In this document: in pieces, positions 39,924 to 48,892 of the stretch | How positions within the stretch are numbered: position 1 is the stretch's first letter | Layout of the letters: every line of letters begins with the position of its first letter | NCBI RefSeq assembly: GCF_004331415.1 | Contig: NZ_SJOP01000020.1 | Location: 1 to 64,000, forward strand | Direction of reading: 5' to 3' | Source of the DNA: Kosakonia quasisacchari | Lineage (GTDB): Bacteria > Pseudomonadota > Gammaproteobacteria > Enterobacterales > Enterobacteriaceae | DNA length: 64,000 bases | Notes under the pieces: generated by a model | The model's database searches: none | What the model was told of the DNA's origin: nothing | What the model saw: only the letters and a program-made list of their open reading frames with translations | Made by a program: the position numbers and the translations under genes

Positions 39924-41537
39924 TTATTCCGCCTCCACCGATGTACCAAATTGTTGCGAATTGATGAGCTGCGCCATTTCATCTTTTACCGACTGTACCT
40001 GTGGCCCAATCACCACCTGCAAGTCATGTTCATTAACCTTGATAACGCCAATCGCGCGGTTTGTCTTGAGGGCATCAACATTCACTTTATCCATCTCATT
40101 CACCGAAAGGCGTAAGCGGGTGATGCAGTTATCCAGTGTTGCGACGTTATCCGCTCCGCCCAGTGCGTTGAGCAGGGCAGGAACGTCATAACCGGATTTG
40201 CCCGTCACGCCTTGCGTTGTGGAGTCTGCGCTTTCCGCCACTGTGTTGTCGCGTCCCGGTGTTTTCAGGTCGAAATGAGTGATTGCGAAACGGAATAAGG
40301 CGTAGTAAACGGCGAACCAGATGGCGGCAACCAGGGGCACGAGATACCACTTTGTTGCCATGCCGTGCAGCACGCCGAAGACAATGAAATCAATCACATT
40401 GCCGTCCGTGTTGCCGATAGTCACGCCGAGCACGGCCATCACGGTAAAGCCCAGGCCGGTAAGCAAGGCATGAATTAAATAGAGCACCGGGGCGACAAAC
40501 AGAAACAGGAATTCGATCGGTTCGGTCGTACCGCCCACCACGCAGGCAATCACGCCGGAAATCATCAACCCTTTTATTTTATGGCGATTTTCAGGCCGTG
40601 CGCAGTGGTACATCGCCAGGGCCGCGCCGGGTAAGCCGCCCAGGAAAGCGGGCATCTTGCCTTGTGAGAGAAAACGCGTCGCGCTTTCGGCGAAACCGTG
40701 TGTTTGCGGGCAGTTAAGCTGCGCCTGGAAAATGGTCAATGCGCCGCTAACGCTGTGTCCGCAGACCTCCATCGTTCCGCCAGCTTCCGTAAAACGGATC
40801 AACGCCACCAGAATATGTTGCAAACCAAAGGGCAGCAGCAGGCGTTCGCCCGTGCCGAAAATCATCGGCCCGAAATCCCCGGCGCGATCGATAATGTGCC
40901 CCAGGCCGCTAATCGCCATGGCAAACCACGGCCAGACCAACGGGATCGTCAGTCCCACCACGCCCATCACGACACTGGTGACAATCGGCACCGAGCGCGT
41001 ACCGCCGAAAAAGGCCAGCGCGTCCGGCAGGCGCAGGGTGTGAAAGCGTTCATGTAAACGCCAGATAATAATCCCGGCAATCACCGCGCCGAGGATCCCG
41101 GTATCAATGGACTGAATACCAAGCACATTCTGCACGTTATGTGCTTTGAGCAGAGACGCATCGGTAGTGGGCAATATGCCTTGCGCGGTGAGCCAGAAAT
41201 TCACCGCCAGATTCATCACCGCATAGCCGACAAAACCGGAAAAAGCCGCCACGCCCTTATCTTCACGCGCCAGTCCCAGCGGAATAGCGATACAGAACAT
41301 CACGGGCAGGAAACTGAACGCGAACGAGCCAATTTTATTCATCCAGATAAAAATGGCCTGCAGCAGCGGGTGGCCCAATACCGGCAGCAGTGTTATCACA
41401 TCGCGGCTGCTCAGCGAGCTACCAATGCCGAGCATGATGCCGCAAAACGACAGCAGTGCGACGGGCAGCATAAAGGTTTTACCGAGCTGCTGGAAAAATG
41501 CCCACAGATTCGCTTTTTGCGCGGTTTTCCCCGCCAT
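39924..41537 (-). CDS. malX: PTS maltose/glucose-type EIICB component MalX
   Basis: Phosphotransferase permease of the glucose family, 537 residues (E. coli 530). EIIC membrane domain over about residues 10-425 (GGTTEPIEFLFLFVAPVLYL holds the sugar-binding motif), then a linker and the EIIB domain with the phosphorylated Cys in LDNCITRLRLSV. It can take up glucose and maltose in E. coli. AGGAG lies 7 bases before the ATG. Confidence 0.95.
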   Translation of the reverse strand: MAGKTAQKANLWAFFQQLGKTFMLPVALLSFCGIMLGIGSSLSSRDVITLLPVLGHPLLQAIFIWMNKIGSFAFSFLPVMFCIAIPLGLAREDKGVAAFSGFVGYAVMNLAVNFWLTAQGILPTTDASLLKAHNVQNVLGIQSIDTGILGAVIAGIIIWRLHERFHTLRLPDALAFFGGTRSVPIVTSVVMGVVGLTIPLVWPWFAMAISGLGHIIDRAGDFGPMIFGTGERLLLPFGLQHILVALIRFTEAGGTMEVCGHSVSGALTIFQAQLNCPQTHGFAESATRFLSQGKMPAFLGGLPGAALAMYHCARPENRHKIKGLMISGVIACVVGGTTEPIEFLFLFVAPVLYLIHALLTGLGFTVMAVLGVTIGNTDGNVIDFIVFGVLHGMATKWYLVPLVAAIWFAVYYALFRFAITHFDLKTPGRDNTVAESADSTTQGVTGKSGYDVPALLNALGGADNVATLDNCITRLRLSVNEMDKVNVDALKTNRAIGVIKVNEHDLQVVIGPQVQSVKDEMAQLINSQQFGTSVEAE

Positions 41538-41589
41538 AACCTCTCCTTACGTAAAAAGAATGCTCTGGCGGATGCGCAGAGCGCAGACG

Positions 41590-41597
41590 GTTTTATC
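41590..41597. promoter_or_regulatory. Half of a MalI-type operator upstream of malX
   Basis: GTTTTATC equals the right half of the E. coli MalI site GATAAAACGTTTTATC; the left half is degenerate (GCAGACG). It lies about 53 bases upstream of malX, where the malI-malX control region would be. The whole gap 41538-41704 is only 167 bases and contains no part of malI that I can see. Confidence 0.3.
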
Positions 41598-41672
41598 AGT
41601 TTTTGTCACGCAAAAAGCGCGAGCCGGTAACAGGGCTGTCGTTTTCGGATTCCGGCAAGATGACCCGGTAGA

Positions 41673-41698
41673 AAATAAAAAGCCCCTCGAAAGGGGCT
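41673..41698 (-). terminator. ydgA terminator
   Basis: On the minus strand AGCCCCT and AGGGGCT with loop TTCG, followed by TTTTATTTT, 6 bases after the ydgA stop. Confidence 0.9.
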
Positions 41699-41704
41699 GG
41701 GAAA

Positions 41705-43234
41705 TTACTGCTGTGGTACCGCAGGCACGGGCGGTGTTGCGTCGTCCGGTTGCCCTGGTTGCAGCCCCGGCAGGCCAAACATCCCGACAAACTGCTCGAG
41801 CGGCATTTTTTCGCCGTTCAGCGTCACCTGGCCGTTCGCATATTGCAGGCTGGTGAGGATGCTGTTGTTTTCCACAGTGGTGATGCGGAACATCTGGCCC
41901 ATCGCCGCCAGGCCTTTTACCTGCTGGCTCGCCAGTTTCGCCGCGTCCTCTTGCTGATAACCTTCCAGTTTTGCCACCTGCGTCATCATTTCGGTGGCCA
42001 TATCCAGCGGGATCGTCAGCTTGCTGTCGAGGGATTTCACCGTACGGTCAACTTGATCGGCCAGCGTTTGCGGCGTGCCGGTCGCGGTTGACGGATCTTT
42101 CAAGAACAGGGACATATTAAAGGTCGCTTCGCCTTTGGCGTTTTTCCAGCTGAGCGGCGCAACGGTCAACACGGGTTCACCTTTCAGCAACAGCGGAACA
42201 ATGCTGAGGAACGCTTCGGTGGCTTTCTGCTGGTAGAGTTCCGGGTTCTGCGCGATATCCGGCTGCGCCATTAAGGCACGGATTTGCGCGTCGTACTGCT
42301 CGCTGGCCTGATGCCAGGCTTTGCCGTCAATCTGGCCCACTTTCAGCGTCAGTTTTCCGCTACCGAGATCCTGGCCCTGCACCTTCAGGCTGTTCAGGGA
42401 GTAGTCCAGTTGGCTGTTGAGGCTCTTTTTGTCGTCCGCAACGTCAGATTTGGCGGTTAAGTTCATGCCTTCGAGCAGTGCCATCTCTTTATTTTCAATA
42501 GAGATGGCGAGCTTATCGAGGCTCATCTTCTGGTTGCCGGTACGCTCATCAAAGCTGGACATTTCGCTGGAGCCGTCGGTTTTCAGGTTATTGAACGACA
42601 GCTGCACTTTCTGCCCATATTCATTCACCGTATCCACCAGGCCGCTTTCGGCTTCGCCGCTCAGCGACAACGCGTTACCTTTGCTGTCTGCGCTGAAGCG
42701 GAAATGACCGCCGCTAAAGGCAACTTTGTCGCCGTCTTTTTCTGAATTCAGCGGGCTCAGCGTGACATCCGTGCGGGTATCGCCGCTGTAGCCAATGCGG
42801 GTGTCAGCAGAGAAGGGTGCCTGGCCTTTGGCGATATCAAACAACCCTTTTGTCACTTCGTTATTGACCAGTTGCGTATGCACGGAAGCCATCGCAGGCG
42901 TCAGGCTAAAGGTTTTAAGCTGCGCCAGCGGGAATGGGCCGTGATCGACCGTTTCGTGCAGAACAATGGCTTGCCCCGGTTTCAGCCAGGTATTGGTGCT
43001 ACCGGCGAGCGGTTTAATATTCAAGGTTAACTGGCTGGAAAAGAGGCCGCGCTGGTAATCCTGCGCAGAGATCTCAATATTGGCCTCCGGCGCGTTGCGC
43101 TTAATTTGTGCGTTCGCCTGGCTGACCATCTCCGCCAGACGACCTTCAAGTTGTTTGCCGGTGTACCAGGCTCCGCCCGTCCAGACGATACCGAGCGCGA
43201 CGATAATCCCTGCGGCAACCCACGTTTTTTTCAT
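41705..43234 (-). CDS. ydgA: DUF945 protein YdgA
   Basis: 509-residue envelope protein (E. coli 502) with one N-terminal membrane anchor (WVAAGIIVALGIVWTGGAWY) and a long periplasmic DUF945 region. Function unknown. The conserved blocks VDHGPFPLAQLK and LDYSLNSLKVQGQDLGSGKL match E. coli well. It ends in a proline-rich tail. In E. coli the uid genes lie beside it; here malX follows directly. Confidence 0.93.
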   Translation of the reverse strand: MKKTWVAAGIIVALGIVWTGGAWYTGKQLEGRLAEMVSQANAQIKRNAPEANIEISAQDYQRGLFSSQLTLNIKPLAGSTNTWLKPGQAIVLHETVDHGPFPLAQLKTFSLTPAMASVHTQLVNNEVTKGLFDIAKGQAPFSADTRIGYSGDTRTDVTLSPLNSEKDGDKVAFSGGHFRFSADSKGNALSLSGEAESGLVDTVNEYGQKVQLSFNNLKTDGSSEMSSFDERTGNQKMSLDKLAISIENKEMALLEGMNLTAKSDVADDKKSLNSQLDYSLNSLKVQGQDLGSGKLTLKVGQIDGKAWHQASEQYDAQIRALMAQPDIAQNPELYQQKATEAFLSIVPLLLKGEPVLTVAPLSWKNAKGEATFNMSLFLKDPSTATGTPQTLADQVDRTVKSLDSKLTIPLDMATEMMTQVAKLEGYQQEDAAKLASQQVKGLAAMGQMFRITTVENNSILTSLQYANGQVTLNGEKMPLEQFVGMFGLPGLQPGQPDDATPPVPAVPQQ

Positions 43235-43245
43235 ACTATTTATCC

Positions 43246-43279
43246 CTAAAAAAGAAACCAGGCGGTTAACGCCGCCTGG
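43246..43279 (-). terminator. manA terminator
   Basis: On the minus strand CCAGGCGG and CCGCCTGG with a 6-base loop, followed by TTTCTTTTTT. It lies between manA and ydgA. Confidence 0.85.
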
Positions 43280-43339
43280 ATGTCGAGTGATGTGCCTTCA
43301 AGCTTAGCAATCCTTGCTAAAAAGTTCAGTAACTTACTC

Positions 43340-44512
43340 TCACTTATTAAACACGCGCGCCACGCGACCAGTGCCTCTTACGCCAACAGGCGATTCGTCG
43401 GCGGCAATAAACGCCGACTCACCCGCTTTCAGCACTAATTGCTGGCTCGCTTTGCTGAGCACCGCTTCACCTTCCACGCAGAAGACAATGGCCGCGCTCT
43501 GTTGCGCCAGTTGGCTTTCGCTGGTGCTGAGATCGTGCAGGGAGAACGCAAAATCGTCTACCGGGATCGGGAAATCCAGCTCCGCGCCGTGCTGTGTCGG
43601 TTGCGTCAGCAGCTCATTCGCCGGTTTTGGCGTGAATTTTACGTTCGCCACCAGTTCCGGGATGTCGATGTATTTCGGCGTCAGCCCGGCGCGCAGTACG
43701 TTGTCAGAGTTCGCCATCACTTCCAGCGCCACGCCTTGCAGGTAGGCATGCGGGGTTTCGGCAAAAAGGAACATCGCTTCGCCTGGGTTCAGTTTCACCA
43801 CGTTCAGCAGCAGCGGAGAGAAGAGGCCGCTGTCATCCGGGTAGAACTCGCTAATCAGGCGAATGGTCTGCCACGGTTCGCCGGAGTGATTGCCAAGCGC
43901 CGATTTCAGCACCGCCAGCGCGCGGGATTTCTCCTCGCCTTGCATATTCAGCAGCGCGGCAAACAGCTCGCTCAGGCGCTCTGCACCCGGCGCTTGCAGG
44001 AAATGCGCGATAGCCGGGTGTGCGCCCGCCACCGGTTGCAGCAGGGAAACAATGTCGGAAAACTCGCGGAAGGCATTCATGGCAAGGAACGGCGTCAGGG
44101 CAAACACCAGTTCCGGCTTATGGTTCGGATCTTTGTAGTTGCGCTCTGCGGCGTCGAGCGGAATGCCTGCGGCGTTCTCTTTGGCAAAACCCATTTCGGA
44201 GTTTTTCTTGTTGGGATGCACCTGAATTGACAGCGGCTGGTCGGCGCACAACACTTTAAACAGAAACGGTAATTCGCCAAAACGATTCGCGACGGCGCTG
44301 CCCAGCAGGCGGGTTTTATCCTGATCAATCACCTCACGCAACGCACGGGTCTGGCCGCTGGCATCCTGCACCTTTGAGCTGCTCTTCGGGTGTGCGCCCA
44401 TCCACAATTCGGCCATTGGCAAATTGTCAGGATTGGCAATGCCGTAGAGATCCGTTAATGCCGTTTTACTTCCCCAGGCGTAGTTCTGCACGGAGTTGAT
44501 GAGTTTTTGCAT
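43340..44512 (-). CDS. manA: Mannose-6-phosphate isomerase
   Basis: Zn2+ enzyme that interconverts mannose-6-phosphate and fructose-6-phosphate. 390 residues from the ATG at 44512 (E. coli 391); MQKLINSVQNYAWGSKTALT is the family start. Zinc-site residues lie in LSIQVHPNKKNSEMGF (His) and HKPELVFALTPF (His, Glu); the later YIDIPELVANVKF is typical. Divergent from fumA. Confidence 0.97.
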   Translation of the reverse strand: MQKLINSVQNYAWGSKTALTDLYGIANPDNLPMAELWMGAHPKSSSKVQDASGQTRALREVIDQDKTRLLGSAVANRFGELPFLFKVLCADQPLSIQVHPNKKNSEMGFAKENAAGIPLDAAERNYKDPNHKPELVFALTPFLAMNAFREFSDIVSLLQPVAGAHPAIAHFLQAPGAERLSELFAALLNMQGEEKSRALAVLKSALGNHSGEPWQTIRLISEFYPDDSGLFSPLLLNVVKLNPGEAMFLFAETPHAYLQGVALEVMANSDNVLRAGLTPKYIDIPELVANVKFTPKPANELLTQPTQHGAELDFPIPVDDFAFSLHDLSTSESQLAQQSAAIVFCVEGEAVLSKASQQLVLKAGESAFIAADESPVGVRGTGRVARVFNK

Positions 44513-44709
44513 TATCAAGCCCTTTCTCATTAATGAAATTATGGCGTTATTAAAGCAACAAAGCCGACGGAAGTAACCTGTGGGGGTAAAAAGTCGTACT
44601 AGTCTCAGTTTTTGTTAAAAAATTGTGTAGGATATGGCGACTCGCTTTAACACAGGCAGATGGATTGACTGCCTGAACAATAACCAGATCAGCCGTAAGT
44701 GAGAGAACA

Positions 44710-46356
44710 ATGTCGAACAAACCCTTTTATTATCAGGATCCTTTCCCGCTTGGAAAGGATGACACCGAGTACTACCTGCTAAGCCGCGACTATGTTTCTG
44801 TGGCTGAGTTCGAGGGCCAGCAGATCCTGAAGGTGGATCCGCAAGCGCTGACCCTGCTGGCTCAACACGCTTTCCACGACGCCTCATTTTTACTGCGCCC
44901 GGCGCACCAGCAGCAGGTCGCCGATATCCTTGCCGATCCCGAAGCCAGCGAAAACGACAAATATGTCGCCCTGCAATTCCTGCGCAACTCGGACATTGCC
45001 GCGAAAGGTATCCTGCCGACCTGCCAGGACACCGGCACGGCGATCATCATGGGCAAAAAAGGGCAGCGCGTCTGGACCGGCGGCGGGGATGAAGCAGCGC
45101 TGGCACGCGGTGTTTACAATACCTATATCGAAGAGAATCTGCGTTATTCGCAAAACGCCCCGCTGGATATGTACAAAGAGGTTAATACCGGCAGCAACCT
45201 GCCTGCGCAAATTGACCTCTATAGCGTCGATGGCGAAGAATATAAATTCCTCTGCATCGCGAAAGGTGGCGGCTCGGCGAATAAAACCTATCTCTACCAA
45301 GAAACCAAGGCGCTGATCACCCCGGCGAAGCTGAAGAATTATCTGGTTGAGAAGATGCGTACCCTCGGTACAGCGGCTTGCCCGCCGTACCATGTCGCTT
45401 TTGTGATTGGCGGTACATCGGCGGAAGCGACGCTGAAAACGGTCAAACTTGCCTCCACCAAATATTATGACGCGCTGCCAACCGAAGGTAACGAGCACGG
45501 ACAGGCGTTCCGCGATGTGCAACTGGAGCAAGAGCTGCTGGTGGAAGCGCAGAATCTCGGTCTTGGCGCGCAGTTTGGCGGGAAATACTTTGCGCATGAT
45601 ATTCGCGTGATCCGCCTGCCGCGCCACGGCGCGTCGTGCCCGGTTGGCATGGGCGTTTCGTGTTCAGCCGATCGTAACATCAAAGGTAAAATCAACCGCG
45701 ATGGCATCTGGCTGGAGCGTTTAGAGCAAAATCCTGGCAAATACATTCCTGAAGCGCTGCGTGAGGCCGGTGAAGGCGAAGCGGTGAAAGTGGATCTTAA
45801 CCGCCCGATGAAAGCGATCCTCGCTCAGCTTTCGCAATATCCGGTGTCTACGCGCTTGTCCCTCACCGGCACGATTATTGTCGCGCGCGATATCGCTCAT
45901 GCGAAGCTCAAAGAGCTGATGGACAGCGGCGAGCATCTGCCGCAGTACATCAAAGATCACCCGATTTACTACGCGGGCCCGGCAAAAACGCCGGAAGGTT
46001 ATGCGTCCGGTTCGCTGGGGCCGACCACCGCCGGGCGTATGGATTCTTATGTCGATCAACTGCAGTCGCAGGGCGGCAGCATGATCATGCTGGCGAAAGG
46101 TAACCGCAGCCAGCAGGTGACGGATGCCTGTCATAAACACGGTGGTTTTTATCTTGGTAGCATTGGCGGCCCGGCGGCGATCCTTGCGCAGAACAGTATC
46201 AAAAGCCTTGAGTGTGTGGCGTATCCGGAGCTCGGTATGGAAGCTATCTGGAAAATTGAGGTGGAAGATTTCCCGGCGTTCATCCTTGTGGATGACAAAG
46301 GCAACGACTTCTTCCAGCAAATTCAATCCGGCCAGTGCTCCCGCTGCGTTAAATAG
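44710..46356 (+). CDS. fumA: Fumarase A (class I, [4Fe-4S])
   Basis: Iron-sulfur fumarate hydratase of the citric acid cycle. 548 residues, as in E. coli. Cluster ligands are seen in LPTCQDTGTAII, LCIAKGGGSANK and ASCPVGMGVSCSADR. GTGAGAGAAC with weak ribosome site precedes the ATG. The divergent manA-fumA region (44513-44709) holds the promoter; TTGTTAAAAAATTGT there has ArcA-like character, fitting the known ArcA control, but this is only suggestive. Confidence 0.97.
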   Translation: MSNKPFYYQDPFPLGKDDTEYYLLSRDYVSVAEFEGQQILKVDPQALTLLAQHAFHDASFLLRPAHQQQVADILADPEASENDKYVALQFLRNSDIAAKGILPTCQDTGTAIIMGKKGQRVWTGGGDEAALARGVYNTYIEENLRYSQNAPLDMYKEVNTGSNLPAQIDLYSVDGEEYKFLCIAKGGGSANKTYLYQETKALITPAKLKNYLVEKMRTLGTAACPPYHVAFVIGGTSAEATLKTVKLASTKYYDALPTEGNEHGQAFRDVQLEQELLVEAQNLGLGAQFGGKYFAHDIRVIRLPRHGASCPVGMGVSCSADRNIKGKINRDGIWLERLEQNPGKYIPEALREAGEGEAVKVDLNRPMKAILAQLSQYPVSTRLSLTGTIIVARDIAHAKLKELMDSGEHLPQYIKDHPIYYAGPAKTPEGYASGSLGPTTAGRMDSYVDQLQSQGGSMIMLAKGNRSQQVTDACHKHGGFYLGSIGGPAAILAQNSIKSLECVAYPELGMEAIWKIEVEDFPAFILVDDKGNDFFQQIQSGQCSRCVK

Positions 46357-46361
46357 TATTG

Positions 46362-46385
46362 ACCGCCCTTCGGGGCGGTTGTTTT
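46362..46385 (+). terminator. Terminator between fumA and fumC
   Basis: ACCGCCC and GGGCGGT around a TTCG tetraloop, then TGTTTT. fumC therefore can be transcribed from its own promoter, which in E. coli is SoxRS-responsive. Confidence 0.8.
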
Positions 46386-46490
46386 AAGCACAAAGCAGTA
46401 AACAACATTATAAAAAGCATCAATACTTTTACTTGTTTGCAGGTGAGCAATGTCGCAACCCAATATCACTTTGTAACCAAGGAGAGAGTC

Positions 46491-47891
46491 ATGGCAACGC
46501 ATCGCAGTGAGAAAGATTCGATGGGCGCAATCGACGTCCCGGCAGATAAACTGTGGGGAGCGCAAACACAGCGGTCGCTTGAGCATTTTCGTATCTCAAC
46601 GGAAAAAATGCCGATCTCACTGATCCACGCACTGGCGCTGACCAAACGCGCAGCGGCGAAAGTTAATCAGGATTTGGGGCTGCTGCCCGAAGAGAAAGCG
46701 CGCGCGATCATCGCGGCGGCAGATGAAGTGCTGGCCGGTCAACATCCTGATGAGTTTCCGCTCGCTATCTGGCAGACCGGGTCCGGTACGCAGAGCAACA
46801 TGAACATGAATGAGGTGCTGGCCAATCGCGGCAGCGAGATCCTCGGCGGTGTGCGCGGCATGGAACGCAAGATCCATCCCAATGACGACGTGAACAAAAG
46901 CCAAAGCTCTAACGACGTGTTCCCGACAGCGATGCATGTGGCGGCGGTGATTGGCGTACGCGAGCAACTGATCCCGCAGTTACTCGTGCTGAAAAAGACG
47001 CTTCATGAGAAAGCCACCGCGTTTGCCAGCATTGTCAAAATCGGCCGTACTCATTTGCAGGACGCGACGCCGCTGACGCTGGGCCAGGAGATCTCCGGCT
47101 GGGTGGCGATACTTGAGCATAACCTCAAACATATCGAACAGAGCTTGCCGCACCTGAGTGAACTGGCGCTGGGCGGCACCGCCGTGGGCACCGGGTTGAA
47201 TACGCATCCGGAATACGCCGTACGCGTTGCGCAAGAGCTGGCCAGCTTTACCGGTCAACCGTTTATTACCGCGCCCAACAAATTTGAAGCACTGGCGACC
47301 TGCGATGCACTGGTGCATGCGCATGGCGCGCTGAAAGGGCTGGCTTCTTCATTAATGAAAATCGCTAACGATGTGCGCTGGCTCGCCTCTGGCCCGCGTT
47401 GTGGTATTGGCGAAATCGCCATTCCGGAAAACGAACCGGGTAGCTCGATCATGCCGGGTAAAGTTAACCCCACGCAGTGCGAAGCGATGACCATGTTATG
47501 CAGCCAGGTGTTGGGCAATGATGTGGCGGTGAATATTGGCGGCGCATCCGGCAACTTTGAACTGAACGTTTTCCGCCCGATGGTAATCCACAACTTCCTG
47601 CAATCGGTACGTCTGCTGGCGGACGGGATGGAGAGCTTTAACGAACATTGCGCCGTGGGGATTGAACCCAACCGCGAGCGTATTGATCAACTGCTGAATG
47701 AGTCTTTGATGTTAGTGACAGCACTGAATACCCATATCGGCTACGACAAAGCGGCGGAAATTGCCAAAAAGGCGCACAAAGAGGGGCTGACGCTGAAAGC
47801 CTCCGCGCTGGCGCTCGGCTACCTGACGGAAGCCGAGTTTGACAGCTGGGTGCGTCCGGAATCGATGGTTGGCAGTTTAAAACAGGCTTAA
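46491..47891 (+). CDS. fumC: Fumarase C (class II, iron-free)
   Basis: Oxidation-resistant fumarase used under oxidative stress or low iron. 466 residues from the ATG at 46491 (E. coli 467). AAGGAGAG precedes the start; the frame is open 44 codons upstream without homology. The signature GSSIMPGKVNPTQCEA and the active-site block GRTHLQDATPLTLGQE are complete. Its stop codon overlaps the stop of the convergent tus. Confidence 0.98.
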   Translation: MATHRSEKDSMGAIDVPADKLWGAQTQRSLEHFRISTEKMPISLIHALALTKRAAAKVNQDLGLLPEEKARAIIAAADEVLAGQHPDEFPLAIWQTGSGTQSNMNMNEVLANRGSEILGGVRGMERKIHPNDDVNKSQSSNDVFPTAMHVAAVIGVREQLIPQLLVLKKTLHEKATAFASIVKIGRTHLQDATPLTLGQEISGWVAILEHNLKHIEQSLPHLSELALGGTAVGTGLNTHPEYAVRVAQELASFTGQPFITAPNKFEALATCDALVHAHGALKGLASSLMKIANDVRWLASGPRCGIGEIAIPENEPGSSIMPGKVNPTQCEAMTMLCSQVLGNDVAVNIGGASGNFELNVFRPMVIHNFLQSVRLLADGMESFNEHCAVGIEPNRERIDQLLNESLMLVTALNTHIGYDKAAEIAKKAHKEGLTLKASALALGYLTEAEFDSWVRPESMVGSLKQA

Positions 47892-48817
47892 CCCGCCAGA
47901 TACAGGTGCAGCCGCGGGATGATCAGCGTCAGCGGCTGCGCCTGCGGTTTATAGCGGTGTTGAACCGTGTCCGCGTTGTAATCCAGTAGCTCGCCAATAT
48001 CCGGGACGGTTCCGCCATTCTCTTCTGAAATCAGTGTGATAAGCGGTGTCGGGCAGGCATATTGCACCTGCTTTTGTGAATTGGCATACCAGACTCGGGC
48101 AATGGGCTGCACTTTCACCGGGCGCTTGATTTTCAGCCGTGCCTGTTTTGGCAGGGCGGCAATATTGTTGTACTCCTGCTCAATGCGTCCCAGCCACTCT
48201 TCACGCGTCCACGCAGAGACGGCACGCGGAGATTTCAGGCTTTTTTCCAGTTGCGCCAGCACTTCATCGCGGGTGAGGTTTTTAATAATATGCTTATTCG
48301 CCCAGCCAAAACGGATCGTCGCCGGAGCGCGAATGGCCATCAGTGTCCGGTAAGCATTTAAGGTGATAAGCCCCGGCAGATGGCGGTGTACCCATTCAAA
48401 CCGGGCAGCGGGGGCCAGTCCCGATTCCTGGGTGACTATCCGCTCAAAGGTTAATTTCAGTGCGTTCACTGTGCTGATGCGTTCAGTCAGCGCGCTAAGC
48501 GTGGCGTCACTCGCCTGATAGCAGATAACGCCTGGCAGCCGCACGGCGGCTTTACTGCTGCGGTTTTCCGACTGCTGTTGAATAAATAAATGGGTGTAAT
48601 GATTATGGGCAAGTTCTGCCGCCTGCTGACCAAGATGTTGCTCGACATGAATCGCGGTAAGCGGGTTGTGTTCCGCGCCTTTGGGAACATCTGGCAGGCT
48701 AAATACGCGAGCGGCCATTAACCGGCAGGCCGCGAGCTCGGTTTTTAGCGCAGCCAGTTCATGTTCCAGTTGCCTGAAGGTCGTGTTGAGGCGTTCGATC
48801 AAATCTAAGGCAGCCAT
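47888..48817 (-). CDS. tus: DNA replication terminus site-binding protein Tus
   Basis: Binds Ter sites and blocks replication forks coming from one side. 309 residues, identical in length to E. coli. The N-terminal part is diverged, while QQQSENRSSKAAVRLPG, ARFEWVHRHLPGLITLNAYR and KIKRPVKVQPIARVWY (DNA-contacting strands) are strongly conserved. A Ter site lies only 9 bases upstream of the start codon, so Tus likely represses its own promoter as in E. coli. Confidence 0.97.
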   Translation of the reverse strand: MAALDLIERLNTTFRQLEHELAALKTELAACRLMAARVFSLPDVPKGAEHNPLTAIHVEQHLGQQAAELAHNHYTHLFIQQQSENRSSKAAVRLPGVICYQASDATLSALTERISTVNALKLTFERIVTQESGLAPAARFEWVHRHLPGLITLNAYRTLMAIRAPATIRFGWANKHIIKNLTRDEVLAQLEKSLKSPRAVSAWTREEWLGRIEQEYNNIAALPKQARLKIKRPVKVQPIARVWYANSQKQVQYACPTPLITLISEENGGTVPDIGELLDYNADTVQHRYKPQAQPLTLIIPRLHLYLAG

Positions 48818-48825
48818 TTTGCACC

Positions 48826-48848
48826 CAATTAGTTACAACATACTTATA
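48826..48848 (-). other. Replication terminator (Ter) site, TerB-like
   Basis: The minus strand contains TATAAGTATGTTGTAACTAA, matching E. coli TerB through the whole conserved core AAGTATGTTGTAACTAA, including the G whose partner is the locking cytosine. In this orientation forks arriving from higher coordinates, running with tus transcription, are blocked, while forks moving rightward pass. It overlaps the tus promoter region. Confidence 0.92.
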
Positions 48849-48892
48849 GTTGTAGCACAATCGCCGGGATTCGGCCACTGTGCAGTTAATGG

